The position numbers and the translations under genes are program-made. From assembly GCF_000176135.1 (NCBI RefSeq), contig NZ_ACZN01000014.1:334615-398614 (forward strand): a stretch of 64,000 nucleotides of DNA, read 5' to 3'. The DNA is from Vibrio coralliilyticus ATCC BAA-450. Lineage in GTDB: Bacteria; Pseudomonadota; Gammaproteobacteria; Enterobacterales; Vibrionaceae. The first letter of the stretch is position 1. Each line of letters begins with the position of its first letter. Below the pieces are notes generated by a model, which saw nothing but the letters and a program-made list of their open reading frames with translations, searched no databases and was not told the origin of the DNA. Below, piece by piece: positions 34,962 to 43,942 of the stretch.

Positions 34962-37871
34962 TTAATCGATGTTCAGTGCCCCTCTCACCCACACCATGAG
35001 CCGTTCCGCCCGATCAAGATACGTCAGCTCCCCGTGACTGCGCATAAAATGCAAACCCGATTGCAACACCGCTCGAGCACGATGCGGCTGCTTAGAGCTG
35101 AGCCTCAATTCTGCACTCATGCAGCAGTACAATGAATGCCCCATACGGTGCCCGGACTTGGCCAACCAGTGATGATATCCGTCAGCCAGTAGAGCTAGCC
35201 CCAACTCACCTTGTCCTTGTCGACCCAGAGACCAACCTAAAAAGACTTTCGCAATGCCAATAAAGAACGGCATTTCAAATCTTTGTGCGAGCGCCAACAG
35301 GGCTTCTGCTCGCGATTCGACCTCCTCCGCTTGCTCAGCATGGAAGTAGTAAAACAACGCGGCTTGCGCCCCGATCGCTTCACTGAACACATTGTCACTG
35401 GAGGCCACCAGATCCGTCATCGCCACCAAATGACGCCGCGCTATCGGCGCCTCTCCCCTCAAGGAATAGCTCAGCACCAAAAACAAGGTGGCTACCACTC
35501 GGGGATCTTGACCAAACTCACGCAGATCTCGCGAATGGTCCTGGACTTGGTGCAGATCAAGGGCTTGCTGCGCACAAACAATGGCCGCATCGAGATCGCC
35601 CGCCCAAAAGTGCGTATTGGCTTGCGCTGCCCAACCATGCACTTGAATGCAGCTATCCGCCATCGTCACACCGTGTTGTTGGATAACGCTCGCCAGACGC
35701 AACGCTTCATCCAGCTCGAGCGCCATGAGTTTTTCCAACCATTGATGAAAAAACACACTGCCCAAACCACCTTGCTGCGCGCTTTTCACGCACACCCGTT
35801 GCAGTTGATCGAACACGCGCTTTTGCTGTGGGGACGACCAACCATAGTGGGACTTGTACACCGTCCCCAGTAGCAGCAACCAATTGATTTCCCGACGCAA
35901 ACTGTACGCTAGTTGCAACGACGACTCCGCCCATTGCAAAGTCGTGATGGCTTGGTGCAGTTCCCCCTGATCTTTGTGCCCTCGTGCGATCTCCATATAA
36001 CGCTCGAAGGCCTTTGCCGGCTGCCCTTGCTGTGCAAGACAGTGGGCGTACAGCAGCGGCCACTCAGCAGGAGTGCCTCCTTGATCCAGCCGTGGCGCTA
36101 GCGCTTGAGTCAAGTGTGTGTTGATATCAATCCACACAGGCGACGTGATACGATCTTTGAGGTAGGCATGCACTGTCGAATGCAGAAACGTGTATCTGTT
36201 TGACTCCACTCGTCGAAGAAGCGAGCTTTGACATAAGATCGCGAGCGCGGCGTCCCCATAGCTAAACGTGGCACGGATCACGTCACTGTCCACGGAAGGG
36301 CCACAGGCGACAGCCGCCCAAAGCACCCGTTTTTGCTCGACAGTCAAACGCTCCAGCTGCTGATCGACAAACGAATACGACGGAGCGAGCGGTTCTGCCT
36401 CAAAGGGAGCTTCTAAGATGAGTTGGCGCAGAAACGCCGGATTGCCACCACAGATGTCAACACACTGCGCTAATACGACGTCCGACACCGCACTCGGCGC
36501 CCAGCGCTGAGCCAGACTCGTCGTGTCCTCTCGAGTTAACGGTGACAAGGTGTGCACTTGGATGTGCCAGCGATCAGAAAACCCCCATGGCAGAGGCCGA
36601 TCGCTGGCTATCAGGCATCTGGGTGGCACCGACATTTGTTCCATTGCACGTTGGATCACTTGCCAACTGTCTCCATCCACACATTCCGCATCGTCAAGCA
36701 CGAGTACCCTCACCTGCGTTTGACTCAGTACCTGTCGCACCAATTTCGCATCCGTTGTGGCAACGCGCAGCGCCAAACGCTCAGTTCTCGGCATCGCTTT
36801 GGCGTCAAGTAATACCAGTAGTCGCTCAGTCTCGTTGATCGACAACCCTATGCGTTGCGCTGCATCCGAACGCTCTGACGTCGACGCCCAGCCAGGCAAA
36901 GCCAGCGCCGACAATAACAGCTTGGCCAACACGCTCAGTGAATCCACCTGCTCACGAGCCATCACCGTGATCCGACGTCCCGATAGTGCCGCAATGACGT
37001 GTTCACCCACAGCGTGCATCAAATGTGACTTCCCCACACCTCGATCGCCTTGAATGTGCACACACTGTACCGGTTGACGAGTTGGGTTCTCTCCCCTCAA
37101 CACTTGTGTCATCTGTTGCCACTCCGCTTGGCGGCCAACCAATTGAGTGGTCAGGTCGGCCCCTAAATGGAGCAACCAATAACCCGTTGCGATCTGGACC
37201 GACATACGTTCAATAACGTAGCACTGAGACAACGCCACCATACTGGCGTCATCGACAACCCAACTCCACGGCCCCAACAGCTGTACCAGCGACACCAATT
37301 CATCCAGATCGCGTTTCTTGATCGGATCACCATGATCAGGTCCCATCACCAGGTCACTTTTCTTGATCGCAACCTTAACCGGCCCTCCCCCAGGGGGGAG
37401 CCGTTGATGCCGACTCAATTGTTGTAGACGTTCCAACGTCTGGCTATCAGCGTCGTAACCAATGTAGTAACCACCGACCTTGTCCATCACCGTCAGACCC
37501 GTCACCTTGAGCCACGCACCGATATCCTGTTCGCTTAGGTCATGCCCCCTCGGGGACGCAAAAATGACGTACAACCAGACCGACTTAGGGCGTGCCTTCG
37601 GTACCAGCTCCTCCTCCGAGGGACGGGCAATAAGCTCATCGACACTGGCCCCGAAGAATTTGGCCATTTGACCTGCAATTCGAAAACTGACCGGTTTTCC
37701 CGTCTCGATACGCTTAACCGTCGCGATCGAGACTTGGCAATTGGCATCATACAACGCGTGCGATAACCCTTCTTGACTAAACCCGTTCAACTGTCGCAGC
37801 GATTTGATCTTCTGACGGCATAACTGCACCTTCCCTGCACTCTGACCTTTGCTTGATTCCACAATGTTCAC
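34962..37871 (-). CDS. Large STAND-type ATPase transcriptional regulator
   Basis: 969 aa. Residues 18-82 are an XRE-type HTH (LRQLNGFSQEGLSHALYD, VSIATVKRIETGKP). Residues 98-235 look like a degenerate class III cyclase-homology domain (VKVAIKKSDLVMGPDHG). The P-loop NTPase has Walker A GDRGVGKS (275-282) and Walker B VLVLDDAE. A long C-terminal helical TPR-like region follows (about 560-960). This is the MalT/GutR-like STAND plan: a ligand triggers oligomerisation and activation. It lies 27 bases upstream of the DUF917-racemase operon on the same strand and probably controls it. Confidence 0.85.
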   Translation of the reverse strand: MNIVESSKGQSAGKVQLCRQKIKSLRQLNGFSQEGLSHALYDANCQVSIATVKRIETGKPVSFRIAGQMAKFFGASVDELIARPSEEELVPKARPKSVWLYVIFASPRGHDLSEQDIGAWLKVTGLTVMDKVGGYYIGYDADSQTLERLQQLSRHQRLPPGGGPVKVAIKKSDLVMGPDHGDPIKKRDLDELVSLVQLLGPWSWVVDDASMVALSQCYVIERMSVQIATGYWLLHLGADLTTQLVGRQAEWQQMTQVLRGENPTRQPVQCVHIQGDRGVGKSHLMHAVGEHVIAALSGRRITVMAREQVDSLSVLAKLLLSALALPGWASTSERSDAAQRIGLSINETERLLVLLDAKAMPRTERLALRVATTDAKLVRQVLSQTQVRVLVLDDAECVDGDSWQVIQRAMEQMSVPPRCLIASDRPLPWGFSDRWHIQVHTLSPLTREDTTSLAQRWAPSAVSDVVLAQCVDICGGNPAFLRQLILEAPFEAEPLAPSYSFVDQQLERLTVEQKRVLWAAVACGPSVDSDVIRATFSYGDAALAILCQSSLLRRVESNRYTFLHSTVHAYLKDRITSPVWIDINTHLTQALAPRLDQGGTPAEWPLLYAHCLAQQGQPAKAFERYMEIARGHKDQGELHQAITTLQWAESSLQLAYSLRREINWLLLLGTVYKSHYGWSSPQQKRVFDQLQRVCVKSAQQGGLGSVFFHQWLEKLMALELDEALRLASVIQQHGVTMADSCIQVHGWAAQANTHFWAGDLDAAIVCAQQALDLHQVQDHSRDLREFGQDPRVVATLFLVLSYSLRGEAPIARRHLVAMTDLVASSDNVFSEAIGAQAALFYYFHAEQAEEVESRAEALLALAQRFEMPFFIGIAKVFLGWSLGRQGQGELGLALLADGYHHWLAKSGHRMGHSLYCCMSAELRLSSKQPHRARAVLQSGLHFMRSHGELTYLDRAERLMVWVRGALNID

Positions 37872-38028
37872 CTTTTCACACTCGGGCGGGCAGTAACACC
37901 AAGTATGTGCAACTCATCATCTATTTGTTTTATCAATATTGCAGGGTAGAGATATATAGACAACTGATTGCATATTTTTCAATCAATTTTGTGAACACTC
38001 ATTTCTTCTCGACACCAACACAGCTCTT

Positions 38029-39120
38029 TTAGGGCGTCGCTAAACGGGCACGCAACCCCATGATCCAAGAATGACCGGCAAGAGCCTCGCCACGCAACGG
38101 GGCAACGTATTGGATCGTAGGCGTTAACGTCAACGCCCCCAACGGCAATCGATAAAACAGTTCCGCATTTCGAACCACCTCCTTATCCTCGTTAGCTTGC
38201 CCCCAACCCACAGCCATACCTAAAGCGCCAGATCCAATGCCCTCATAGCCAGTACCCGCCACCACTGAAGTGGAATACAACACTTGAGATCCGTGCGCGA
38301 TCCCCCCACGGAGAAACGGAGTCCAAGCACCCAGAGCCGCGGTCCAGGAGAAACTCATCCCCGCCTGAGGTTCACGCTCTCTCTCATCACCATCACTTTG
38401 CCATCCCGTCACATGAAACTGGTTCATCAGCGCCTGATCGGGATCTGCGACCCAACCCAATTCGACCGCCTCAAATGTCCGGCCATCATGAAACACGTCA
38501 CCCGCTCTTTGCCACGGATGGCTCGAATCAGCACTCGCATCCGACACACTTAACTGAAGGTAATAATGCGGCGAAAGCGTGTCGCGGATCATTCCCCCTA
38601 TCGAGGCTTCGTCAGGCAAAACAATGGTGCCAGATCCCGTACTGAAGTGAAGGTTTGTGAACCCGGAATAGGGGCTGCCATATGGATATAAATCGATGAA
38701 ATCTGTCGAATCGAGATAACCCGCCATGGCATGTACCTTTCCCGACCACCCCGTTTGATCCCAATAGGCATGTGTTAACCGCCACCCCTGATCACTGAAA
38801 GGGGCGCCAATGACACTCCTCGCGCCTAACGCGGCCGGAAGCCATTGACTGGGAGGCAGTGACGTTAATCCATGTCGGTGGTCAATGGTCATGTGCAATT
38901 GGCCAGTCGGACTGGAAACCCATTGCGCGCTCAATCTCGCCAATCCAGCGGCCGAATCTCGATCGCCTGTAGGCTGAACAGTGTCCGCCACGGCTCCAAA
39001 GACATAGTACTCCCCTTGAACCTGCCACGGCTCGGTGTCGTTGGCGAGCACCGCCATGGGCGTGCTGAGAAGAAGACAAAATGAAAGGGATGTCCATTGC
39101 TTGATATGGATGGGCGTCAT
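38029..39120 (-). CDS. OprB-like carbohydrate-type porin
   Basis: 363 aa from the ATG at 39120 (GAGG upstream). Signal peptide ending STPMAVLA. The mature chain is rich in Gly, Ser and aromatic residues in alternating strands (WQVQGEYYVFG, LHMTIDHRHGL, HAMAGYLDSTDFIDLYPYG) typical of OprB-family porins. It would let a small polar compound cross the outer membrane. It is divergent from the BCCT transporter and next to the STAND regulator, which suggests a common substrate with the hydantoin-type operon. Confidence 0.75.
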   Translation of the reverse strand: MTPIHIKQWTSLSFCLLLSTPMAVLANDTEPWQVQGEYYVFGAVADTVQPTGDRDSAAGLARLSAQWVSSPTGQLHMTIDHRHGLTSLPPSQWLPAALGARSVIGAPFSDQGWRLTHAYWDQTGWSGKVHAMAGYLDSTDFIDLYPYGSPYSGFTNLHFSTGSGTIVLPDEASIGGMIRDTLSPHYYLQLSVSDASADSSHPWQRAGDVFHDGRTFEAVELGWVADPDQALMNQFHVTGWQSDGDEREREPQAGMSFSWTAALGAWTPFLRGGIAHGSQVLYSTSVVAGTGYEGIGSGALGMAVGWGQANEDKEVVRNAELFYRLPLGALTLTPTIQYVAPLRGEALAGHSWIMGLRARLATP

Positions 39121-39460
39121 AGCTGGGCCTCTTATGATCGGTTTCAACCCCTCGATTTAACGACAATCACATCACATCGCCTTGTTATTAAGCTTTATTT
39201 GAGGTCGAACGTTGTCATTGCTCAGGGTGAGCATGGTGCCACTCACCCATCATTAACCCTCGAAAAATACTTAGAGTACATAACAAATACCATTCGAGTT
39301 TCTAATCGAAAATTGCTTTATAGTATGAATTTGCTCTCAAATAAGGTCTTTGTTACCCTAATAAAACCGTTAAAAATAGTTTCAACTCAAAACAAAAGGG
39401 AGGGGCAGTTTACGGGACGGCACTTGTCACGGAGCCACCGAATTAAACATCGTCATCACT
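39121..39460. other. Divergent promoter region between porin and BCCT genes
   Basis: 340 bases. An inverted repeat GGGTGAG-N10-CTCACCC lies at 39225-39248 and could be an operator. The stretch 39270-39400 is AT-rich. No gene. Confidence 0.45.
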
Positions 39461-41056
39461 ATGGAAAAACCCATCAATCAATTCAGTATTGACACCACCG
39501 ACTATCAGATTGGCCAAGACAATGTCCAGAAATGGGGATTTGATGTCCATAATCCCGTCTTTGGCATCAGCGCAGGTCTTATTCTGTGTATTTTGCTCAT
39601 CTTGCTGTTGATCCCATCAGAGTCCGCACGCCAAGTCTTAGACCAGGTAAAAAATGGCATCATAGCCAATTTCGACCAATTGTTTATGTGGTCCGCCAAC
39701 GTGTTCCTCTTGTTTGCTGGTGCATTGGCCTTATCACCACTGGGACGTATTCGATTAGGCGGCGCAGACGCCGAACCCGATCACGCCTTGTGGTCTTGGC
39801 TGGCCATGTTGTTTGCCGCCGGTATGGGAATTGGGCTGTTGTTTTGGAGTGTCGCTGAGCCCGTCGCCTACTACACCGATTGGTGGGGCACACCGTTTAA
39901 TGTTCAACCGGAAACCGACGCCGCCCGTTCACTCGCCATGGGCGCCACCCTCTTTCATTGGGGTCTACATGGCTGGGGGATCTACGCCATTGTCGCACTC
40001 GCATTGGCATTTTTCACCTTCAATAAAGGATTGCCGTTATCACTGCGCTCTACCTTTTACCCTCTAATCGGTGATCGAGCATGGGGTTGGTTCGGCCACA
40101 TTATTGATATATTGGCCGTATTGTCGACCTTATTCGGCCTCGCAACCTCGTTAGGATTAGGGGCACAACAAGCGTCAAGTGGGATCAATTATGTGTTCGG
40201 TTTAGAAGGCGGGTTATCGCTACAGCTGACCATCATCGCCGTGGTCACTTTGATTGCGATTGCCTCTGTGATTCGGGGCATCGAAGGAGGAGTGAAACAA
40301 TTGAGTAGCTTCAACCTTATCGTAGCCGTTGCCCTCCTAGCTACCATGATGCTACTAAGTGGCGCTGACACATGGCACGCGATCAGTCAAAGTATGGTTG
40401 ACTACGGTACCCACATGATGTCATTGAGTCTTCCTTTCGGTCGAAACGATACTCAGTGGATGCACGGGTGGACCGTGTTCTATTGGGCATGGTGGATCTC
40501 TTGGTCACCGTTCGTTGGGATGTTCATCGCTCGAATATCTCGTGGACGAACCGTGCGCGCTTTCTTGGTCGCTGTGATCGTTATTCCAACGTTCGTAACA
40601 TTGGTTTGGATGGCGGTGTTTGGTCAACTGGCCTTAGATCAGGTTGCCAACCAAATTGGACAATTGGGTCAGCATGGCCTCACTGACATTTCGTTAACTC
40701 TGTTCTACGTGTATGAAGCTCTGCCGTATGGCAATATCTTATCGGTTCTCTCAATTGGTCTGATTTTAGTGTTCTTCATCACGTCTTCAGACTCCGGTTC
40801 CTTAGTGATCGATAGCATTACCGCAGGTGGTAAACTTGACGCACCTATCCCCCAACGTGTGTTTTGGGCTTGCATCGAAGGCGCAGTCGCTGCCGTCATG
40901 CTCTGGATCGGGGGCAAACAAGCATTACAAGCACTCCAATCAGGCGTCGTTGCAACTGCGTTACCATTTACATTTGTCCTGTTATTCATGTGCTTAAGTC
41001 TCTTACGTGGATTAGTATCTGAGCACTCCGTACGCGTACATCACGTGACATCGTAA
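39461..41056 (+). CDS. BCCT-family betaine/carnitine/choline-type transporter
   Basis: 531 aa with 12 hydrophobic helices. The family signature WTVFYWAWWISWSPFVGMFIAR is present, with GMGIGLLFWSVAEPVAYY and the ITSSDSGSLVID segment in the last third. BCCT carriers import quaternary-ammonium compounds with sodium or protons. No good ribosome site precedes the ATG. Short N- and C-terminal tails suggest a catabolic importer rather than an osmosensing BetP type. Neighbouring hydantoin-type enzymes may process its substrate. Confidence 0.92.
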   Translation: MEKPINQFSIDTTDYQIGQDNVQKWGFDVHNPVFGISAGLILCILLILLLIPSESARQVLDQVKNGIIANFDQLFMWSANVFLLFAGALALSPLGRIRLGGADAEPDHALWSWLAMLFAAGMGIGLLFWSVAEPVAYYTDWWGTPFNVQPETDAARSLAMGATLFHWGLHGWGIYAIVALALAFFTFNKGLPLSLRSTFYPLIGDRAWGWFGHIIDILAVLSTLFGLATSLGLGAQQASSGINYVFGLEGGLSLQLTIIAVVTLIAIASVIRGIEGGVKQLSSFNLIVAVALLATMMLLSGADTWHAISQSMVDYGTHMMSLSLPFGRNDTQWMHGWTVFYWAWWISWSPFVGMFIARISRGRTVRAFLVAVIVIPTFVTLVWMAVFGQLALDQVANQIGQLGQHGLTDISLTLFYVYEALPYGNILSVLSIGLILVFFITSSDSGSLVIDSITAGGKLDAPIPQRVFWACIEGAVAAVMLWIGGKQALQALQSGVVATALPFTFVLLFMCLSLLRGLVSEHSVRVHHVTS

Positions 41057-41061
41057 CGTTT

Positions 41062-41097
41062 AAAAAAGGCTGGCCTTGAGGAGTACAGAGGCCAGCC
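41062..41097. repeat. A6-hairpin element, second copy
   Basis: AAAAAA then GGCTGGCC / GGCCAGCC (8-bp stem, 14-base loop containing GGAGT), 11 bases after the BCCT stop. It closely resembles 28945-28976. No U-run follows on the plus strand. Confidence 0.55.
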
Positions 41098-41119
41098 AAT
41101 ACCAACACCCTGGGGGGGA

Positions 41120-41377
41120 ATGCAGGAACTGACGTCGAACGATTGTATTTTTTGCAGCCTCATGTCTACTACTGCGCTGAACGACTTCATTCAGACTAAC
41201 AAACCGAATCAACATTTCCACTGCTTAAAAATTATTAATTGTTGTTACAGACTTTTCGGTCCAGCTTGGGGATTATTAATGATTAACAAAACTGCCGTTA
41301 CTCCAAGTGCCTATATACAATCACTCTCATATTTAACCAAGAGTGATCCTGATTATGCGTATGGAACCCATTTATGA
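41120..41377 (+). CDS. Doubtful small protein, 85 aa
   Basis: An open frame with GGGGGGAA before the ATG. Its composition is Cys- and Asn-rich, with no motif. It overlaps the start of the next frame. It may be a chance frame. Confidence 0.2.
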   Translation: MQELTSNDCIFCSLMSTTALNDFIQTNKPNQHFHCLKIINCCYRLFGPAWGLLMINKTAVTPSAYIQSLSYLTKSDPDYAYGTHL

Positions 41378-41825
41378 GTGCATCAACACACGTTGTGCCT
41401 ATCCAATCAGCCAAGTATTGATCCACCCAGAATACCTGCAAAAACCTAAACAACGCAGCATGCACCTACACAGTCAGCTCGAGTTGCGCCGATTTGTTGG
41501 TCAATCTAGCCCAGTAGAACGGTGCCTTTCCCCAACCGACACTGTGATGCTGCTACATGGGATCACCCTAATTTTGTGTGCTCGTTGGGGTAAAAAGTGG
41601 CTGCAAAGAGAATGCACCCCAGCCACGCTCAATCAATTCAAAATGATCACCTGTCATTGTGTCGGTACCATGCAACTTCCTCGACGAGACACCCGTAGAG
41701 TGACTATGACACTTGGTGTTGAGCGTTGTTTAACTGCTGGGCAGCCCTTGCAATTAGCGTGTTTCGCTAATTTTCACGATCAATTGGACGCACATATTCA
41801 AATTGAACTAGAGGCTGAACAATAG
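41355..41825 (+). CDS. Hypothetical protein, 156 aa
   Basis: Frame open from a GTG at 41343; ATG 41355 or 41361 is equally possible, none with a clear ribosome site. The protein is soluble and Cys-rich (about nine cysteines, including YECINTRCAYP and ITCHCVGTMQL). The many cysteines hint at metal binding, but the spacing matches no finger I know. It is the last gene before the origin region. Confidence 0.4.
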   Translation: MRMEPIYECINTRCAYPISQVLIHPEYLQKPKQRSMHLHSQLELRRFVGQSSPVERCLSPTDTVMLLHGITLILCARWGKKWLQRECTPATLNQFKMITCHCVGTMQLPRRDTRRVTMTLGVERCLTAGQPLQLACFANFHDQLDAHIQIELEAEQ

Positions 41826-42246
41826 GTACACCAAGCGTTTTAGATACAGACACCATTGTGGAGCAAGTCTACAGGATGAAAAACGGCTTGTTGGTTTTGT
41901 GACTCTACGTGTGTCAACAATGAACTCTTTTTGTTGGTAAGTACTAACTTATATGTTTGCATCGTATTTCCGCGCTGAGTAGCCGCACAATGACACGAAA
42001 ATGTGTGGTATTGACAGAGCGTTTTGAGAGTGGTTCATCTGAGGTGACATAAATTTGTGTGGTATTGACTAAACAGTACAAAAAAGTTTGCTTTAAGGTG
42101 CATAAAATTGTGTTGTATGACGCTGCTTACTATTAACTTATTGTAATATATAGTTTTTTATCTTTCTACCATATTAAATGAATGATGTAGAGTGTCGTCG
42201 CTGTGGCTATTTGGTCGTGCTCATACGTGTTTTTAACCTGAAAAGT

Positions 42247-42255
42247 TATCCACAG
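42247..42255 (+). promoter_or_regulatory. DnaA box
   Basis: TTATCCACA, exact consensus, at the left edge of the AT-rich segment of the origin. Confidence 0.85.
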
Positions 42256-42260
42256 TTCCT

Positions 42261-42325
42261 ATAAAGATCTATTTATCTATAAAGATCTATTTAAACTATA
42301 TAACTATTAAACTATAAAACTATAG
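42261..42325. repeat. AT-rich unwinding segment with GATC direct repeats
   Basis: The 16-mer TATAAAGATCTATTTA occurs at 42261-42276 and 42279-42294, each with one Dam site, followed by repeated AACTAT/AACTATA units to 42325. Position and composition fit a DNA unwinding element. Confidence 0.65.
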
Positions 42326-42378
42326 CGCTTCCAACTCATTGATTTAAAAAGAGAATTCAGGAAATACACTACAAAAAA

Positions 42379-42544
42379 GTTTGCTTTGTGATCATATAAG
42401 TTTGCTTTGTGATCATTTTTGTTTGCTTTGTGATCATATAAGTTTGCTTTGCGATCATTTTTGTTTGCTTTACACAACAAAAAAGTTTGCACTATGATCA
42501 TTTTGATGTCATTTACCACACAGAAAAGTTTGCTTATTTTGCTC
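42379..42544 (+). repeat. Iteron array of the plasmid origin
   Basis: GTTTGCTTTGTGATCAT or close variants start at 42379, 42400, 42421, 42442 and 42463, at an exact 21-bp period; diverged copies start at 42485 and 42528. Copies 1-4 and 6 contain TGATCAT or CGATCAT, hence a GATC. Two helical turns per repeat put all Rep monomers on one DNA face. Confidence 0.9.
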
Positions 42545-42661
42545 ACGGTACAAAAAATGTGATGTATGCAAACAAATTTGTGCGGTAAAGGCCCTAATAC
42601 TACATAAATGTTTGCTTATTGGTTAAAATGTGTCATTCTAAACGCCATGTAGACCAAAAAA

Positions 42662-42677
42662 GTTTGCTTAAGCAAAC
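42662..42677. promoter_or_regulatory. Inverted half-iterons in the rep leader
   Basis: GTTTGCTTAAGCAAAC is a perfect palindrome of the iteron core, 13 bases before the rep start. This is the usual place for autorepression by a Rep dimer. Confidence 0.75.
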
Positions 42678-42690
42678 AAAACTGTATGGT

Positions 42691-43755
42691 ATGAGCACAA
42701 GCCCGAAGAATTTACCCAAGCACATCAAAAAAGGCCACGAGCTGGTCTTCTCGCAACAAGATCTGACCGCACGCGAAGCGAACCTATTCGGGCTTATGAT
42801 CGCAAACATGAAACAAGAAGACTGGGATAATCAAACCCCAGAGTATCGATTCACGGCCGCCCAACTCTCCGAATGGCTGGGACTTAGCAACCGAGCGATA
42901 GGATCACAATTGAAGCAAGTGGTGGGTCGATTAGCCTCTCGAAAGATCGGGATCATCATTGAGAAGCAAGGCGATACCGAGTTCGAGTTCACTCCCCTGT
43001 TTAAGAAAGCCACCTATAAAGATCGCGTGTTGACGTTGATCCCCAACGATGCTTTGTCTAAAGAGTACATTGAGTACAACCAAGGGTTTTCGCTTATCAA
43101 TACCAAAAGCTTTCTGGGACTCAAGCGAGAGTACACGAAGCGACTCTACGAAATCCTGTCGCGTTTTAAAACCGACGGCACCAGCCTCAAACCCATTGAG
43201 GTCGACGATCTGCGCGCTTTTATGGGCCTGCTCAACGAGGATGGGTCTCTCAAAGCCAATAAGACGTCATTCAAAAACAACAGCGTATTTATCTCGCGTT
43301 GCATCAAGGAAAGCATCGAGGAGCTCAGTGAGGATCCCAAAACGCGCAAGGAGATCTTGTTTCTTGAGTCCGAGGACGGCCTGGGACTGAAACTCCATAA
43401 ACACGGGCGCAATATTCACGCTGTGGAGTTCTTGTATCGCTGGATCAACACCACCACACCCGTGGATAAACTCAATTTTGAAGACGCCAAGCGCAACATC
43501 ACTCGGCTTGAAACCAAGCGACTGACCACCGAAGAACCCTTGACCGTCGATGAACTTGAATTGCTGGCAAGCTCCTATCGCTCCATCGATGAGGAAGAGA
43601 AAGCTCAGTTCGTCGAAGAAGCACTGGCTAGCCGTCAGAGCAGCGGAAGCCACGATGCGCCTGCCGACGATGTAGTGGAAGAAGTGCTCGAAGATAAGTC
43701 CTTTTTGGACAAATTGGCCGAGCTGGAACGCATGAACGGCAGTAAGGGCTACTGA
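42691..43755 (+). CDS. Replication initiator protein, Rep_3 superfamily
   Basis: 354 aa from ATG 42691; the frame opens at 42619, but that would place the autoregulatory palindrome inside the gene. The first winged-helix domain has HELVFSQQDLTAREANLFGLMIANMKQ and FTAAQLSEWLGLSNRAIGSQL. The second has RLYEILSRFK and the VDDLRAFMGL helix. The C-terminus is acidic. It should bind the iterons at 42379-42544 to open the origin, and as a dimer repress itself through the inverted half-sites. It is not RctB, so this is a plasmid-type replicon. Confidence 0.92.
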   Translation: MSTSPKNLPKHIKKGHELVFSQQDLTAREANLFGLMIANMKQEDWDNQTPEYRFTAAQLSEWLGLSNRAIGSQLKQVVGRLASRKIGIIIEKQGDTEFEFTPLFKKATYKDRVLTLIPNDALSKEYIEYNQGFSLINTKSFLGLKREYTKRLYEILSRFKTDGTSLKPIEVDDLRAFMGLLNEDGSLKANKTSFKNNSVFISRCIKESIEELSEDPKTRKEILFLESEDGLGLKLHKHGRNIHAVEFLYRWINTTTPVDKLNFEDAKRNITRLETKRLTTEEPLTVDELELLASSYRSIDEEEKAQFVEEALASRQSSGSHDAPADDVVEEVLEDKSFLDKLAELERMNGSKGY

Positions 43756-43776
43756 GTCTGGATTTTTACCACACAG

Positions 43777-43813
43777 AAAAGTTTGCTTAGCCGCACAAAG
43801 CAAACTTTTTTGT
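43777..43813. promoter_or_regulatory. Inverted iteron repeat between rep and parA
   Basis: AAAAGTTTGCTT (43777-43788), 9 bases, AAGCAAACTTTT (43798-43809) plus further T. It works as a rho-independent terminator for rep and, because it carries two opposed iteron cores, could bind Rep and influence parAB. Confidence 0.65.
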
Positions 43814-43942
43814 TGTGTATCGTCCTCCCCTCTTCGTTTCCTGTCGTCTTTCGGGATTTATTTTCTCAGTTTCCATTAATTTTTGTTGTGTAAACCAAAA
43901 AGTGAAGGATATACTAAATCCAGAATCTTGGTGGAGATAGAA

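Larger units (their letters stand above)
41826..42690. other. Replication origin region (oriV)
   Basis: Non-coding. In order: short repeats TGTGTGGTATTGAC at 42002-42015 and 42057-42070 with a variant at 42108-42121; a lone half-iteron at 42086; a perfect DnaA box; AT-rich direct repeats; then the iteron array and rep leader. The 79-codon minus frame here is made of the iterons and is not a gene. Confidence 0.85.

Noticed and set aside
42379..42544. Regular repeats considered as a CRISPR array
   Set aside because: The 21-bp period leaves no unique spacers, and the array sits next to rep with a DnaA box, so it is an iteron origin.
42307..42546. 79-codon minus-strand frame with repeated KANLYDHKANKNDHKAN
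   Set aside because: The repeats are the iterons read in translation; no ribosome site, and it lies inside the origin.
43267..43803. 178-codon minus frame opposite rep
   Set aside because: Antisense shadow of the initiator gene, running through the inverted iteron repeat; no start signal.
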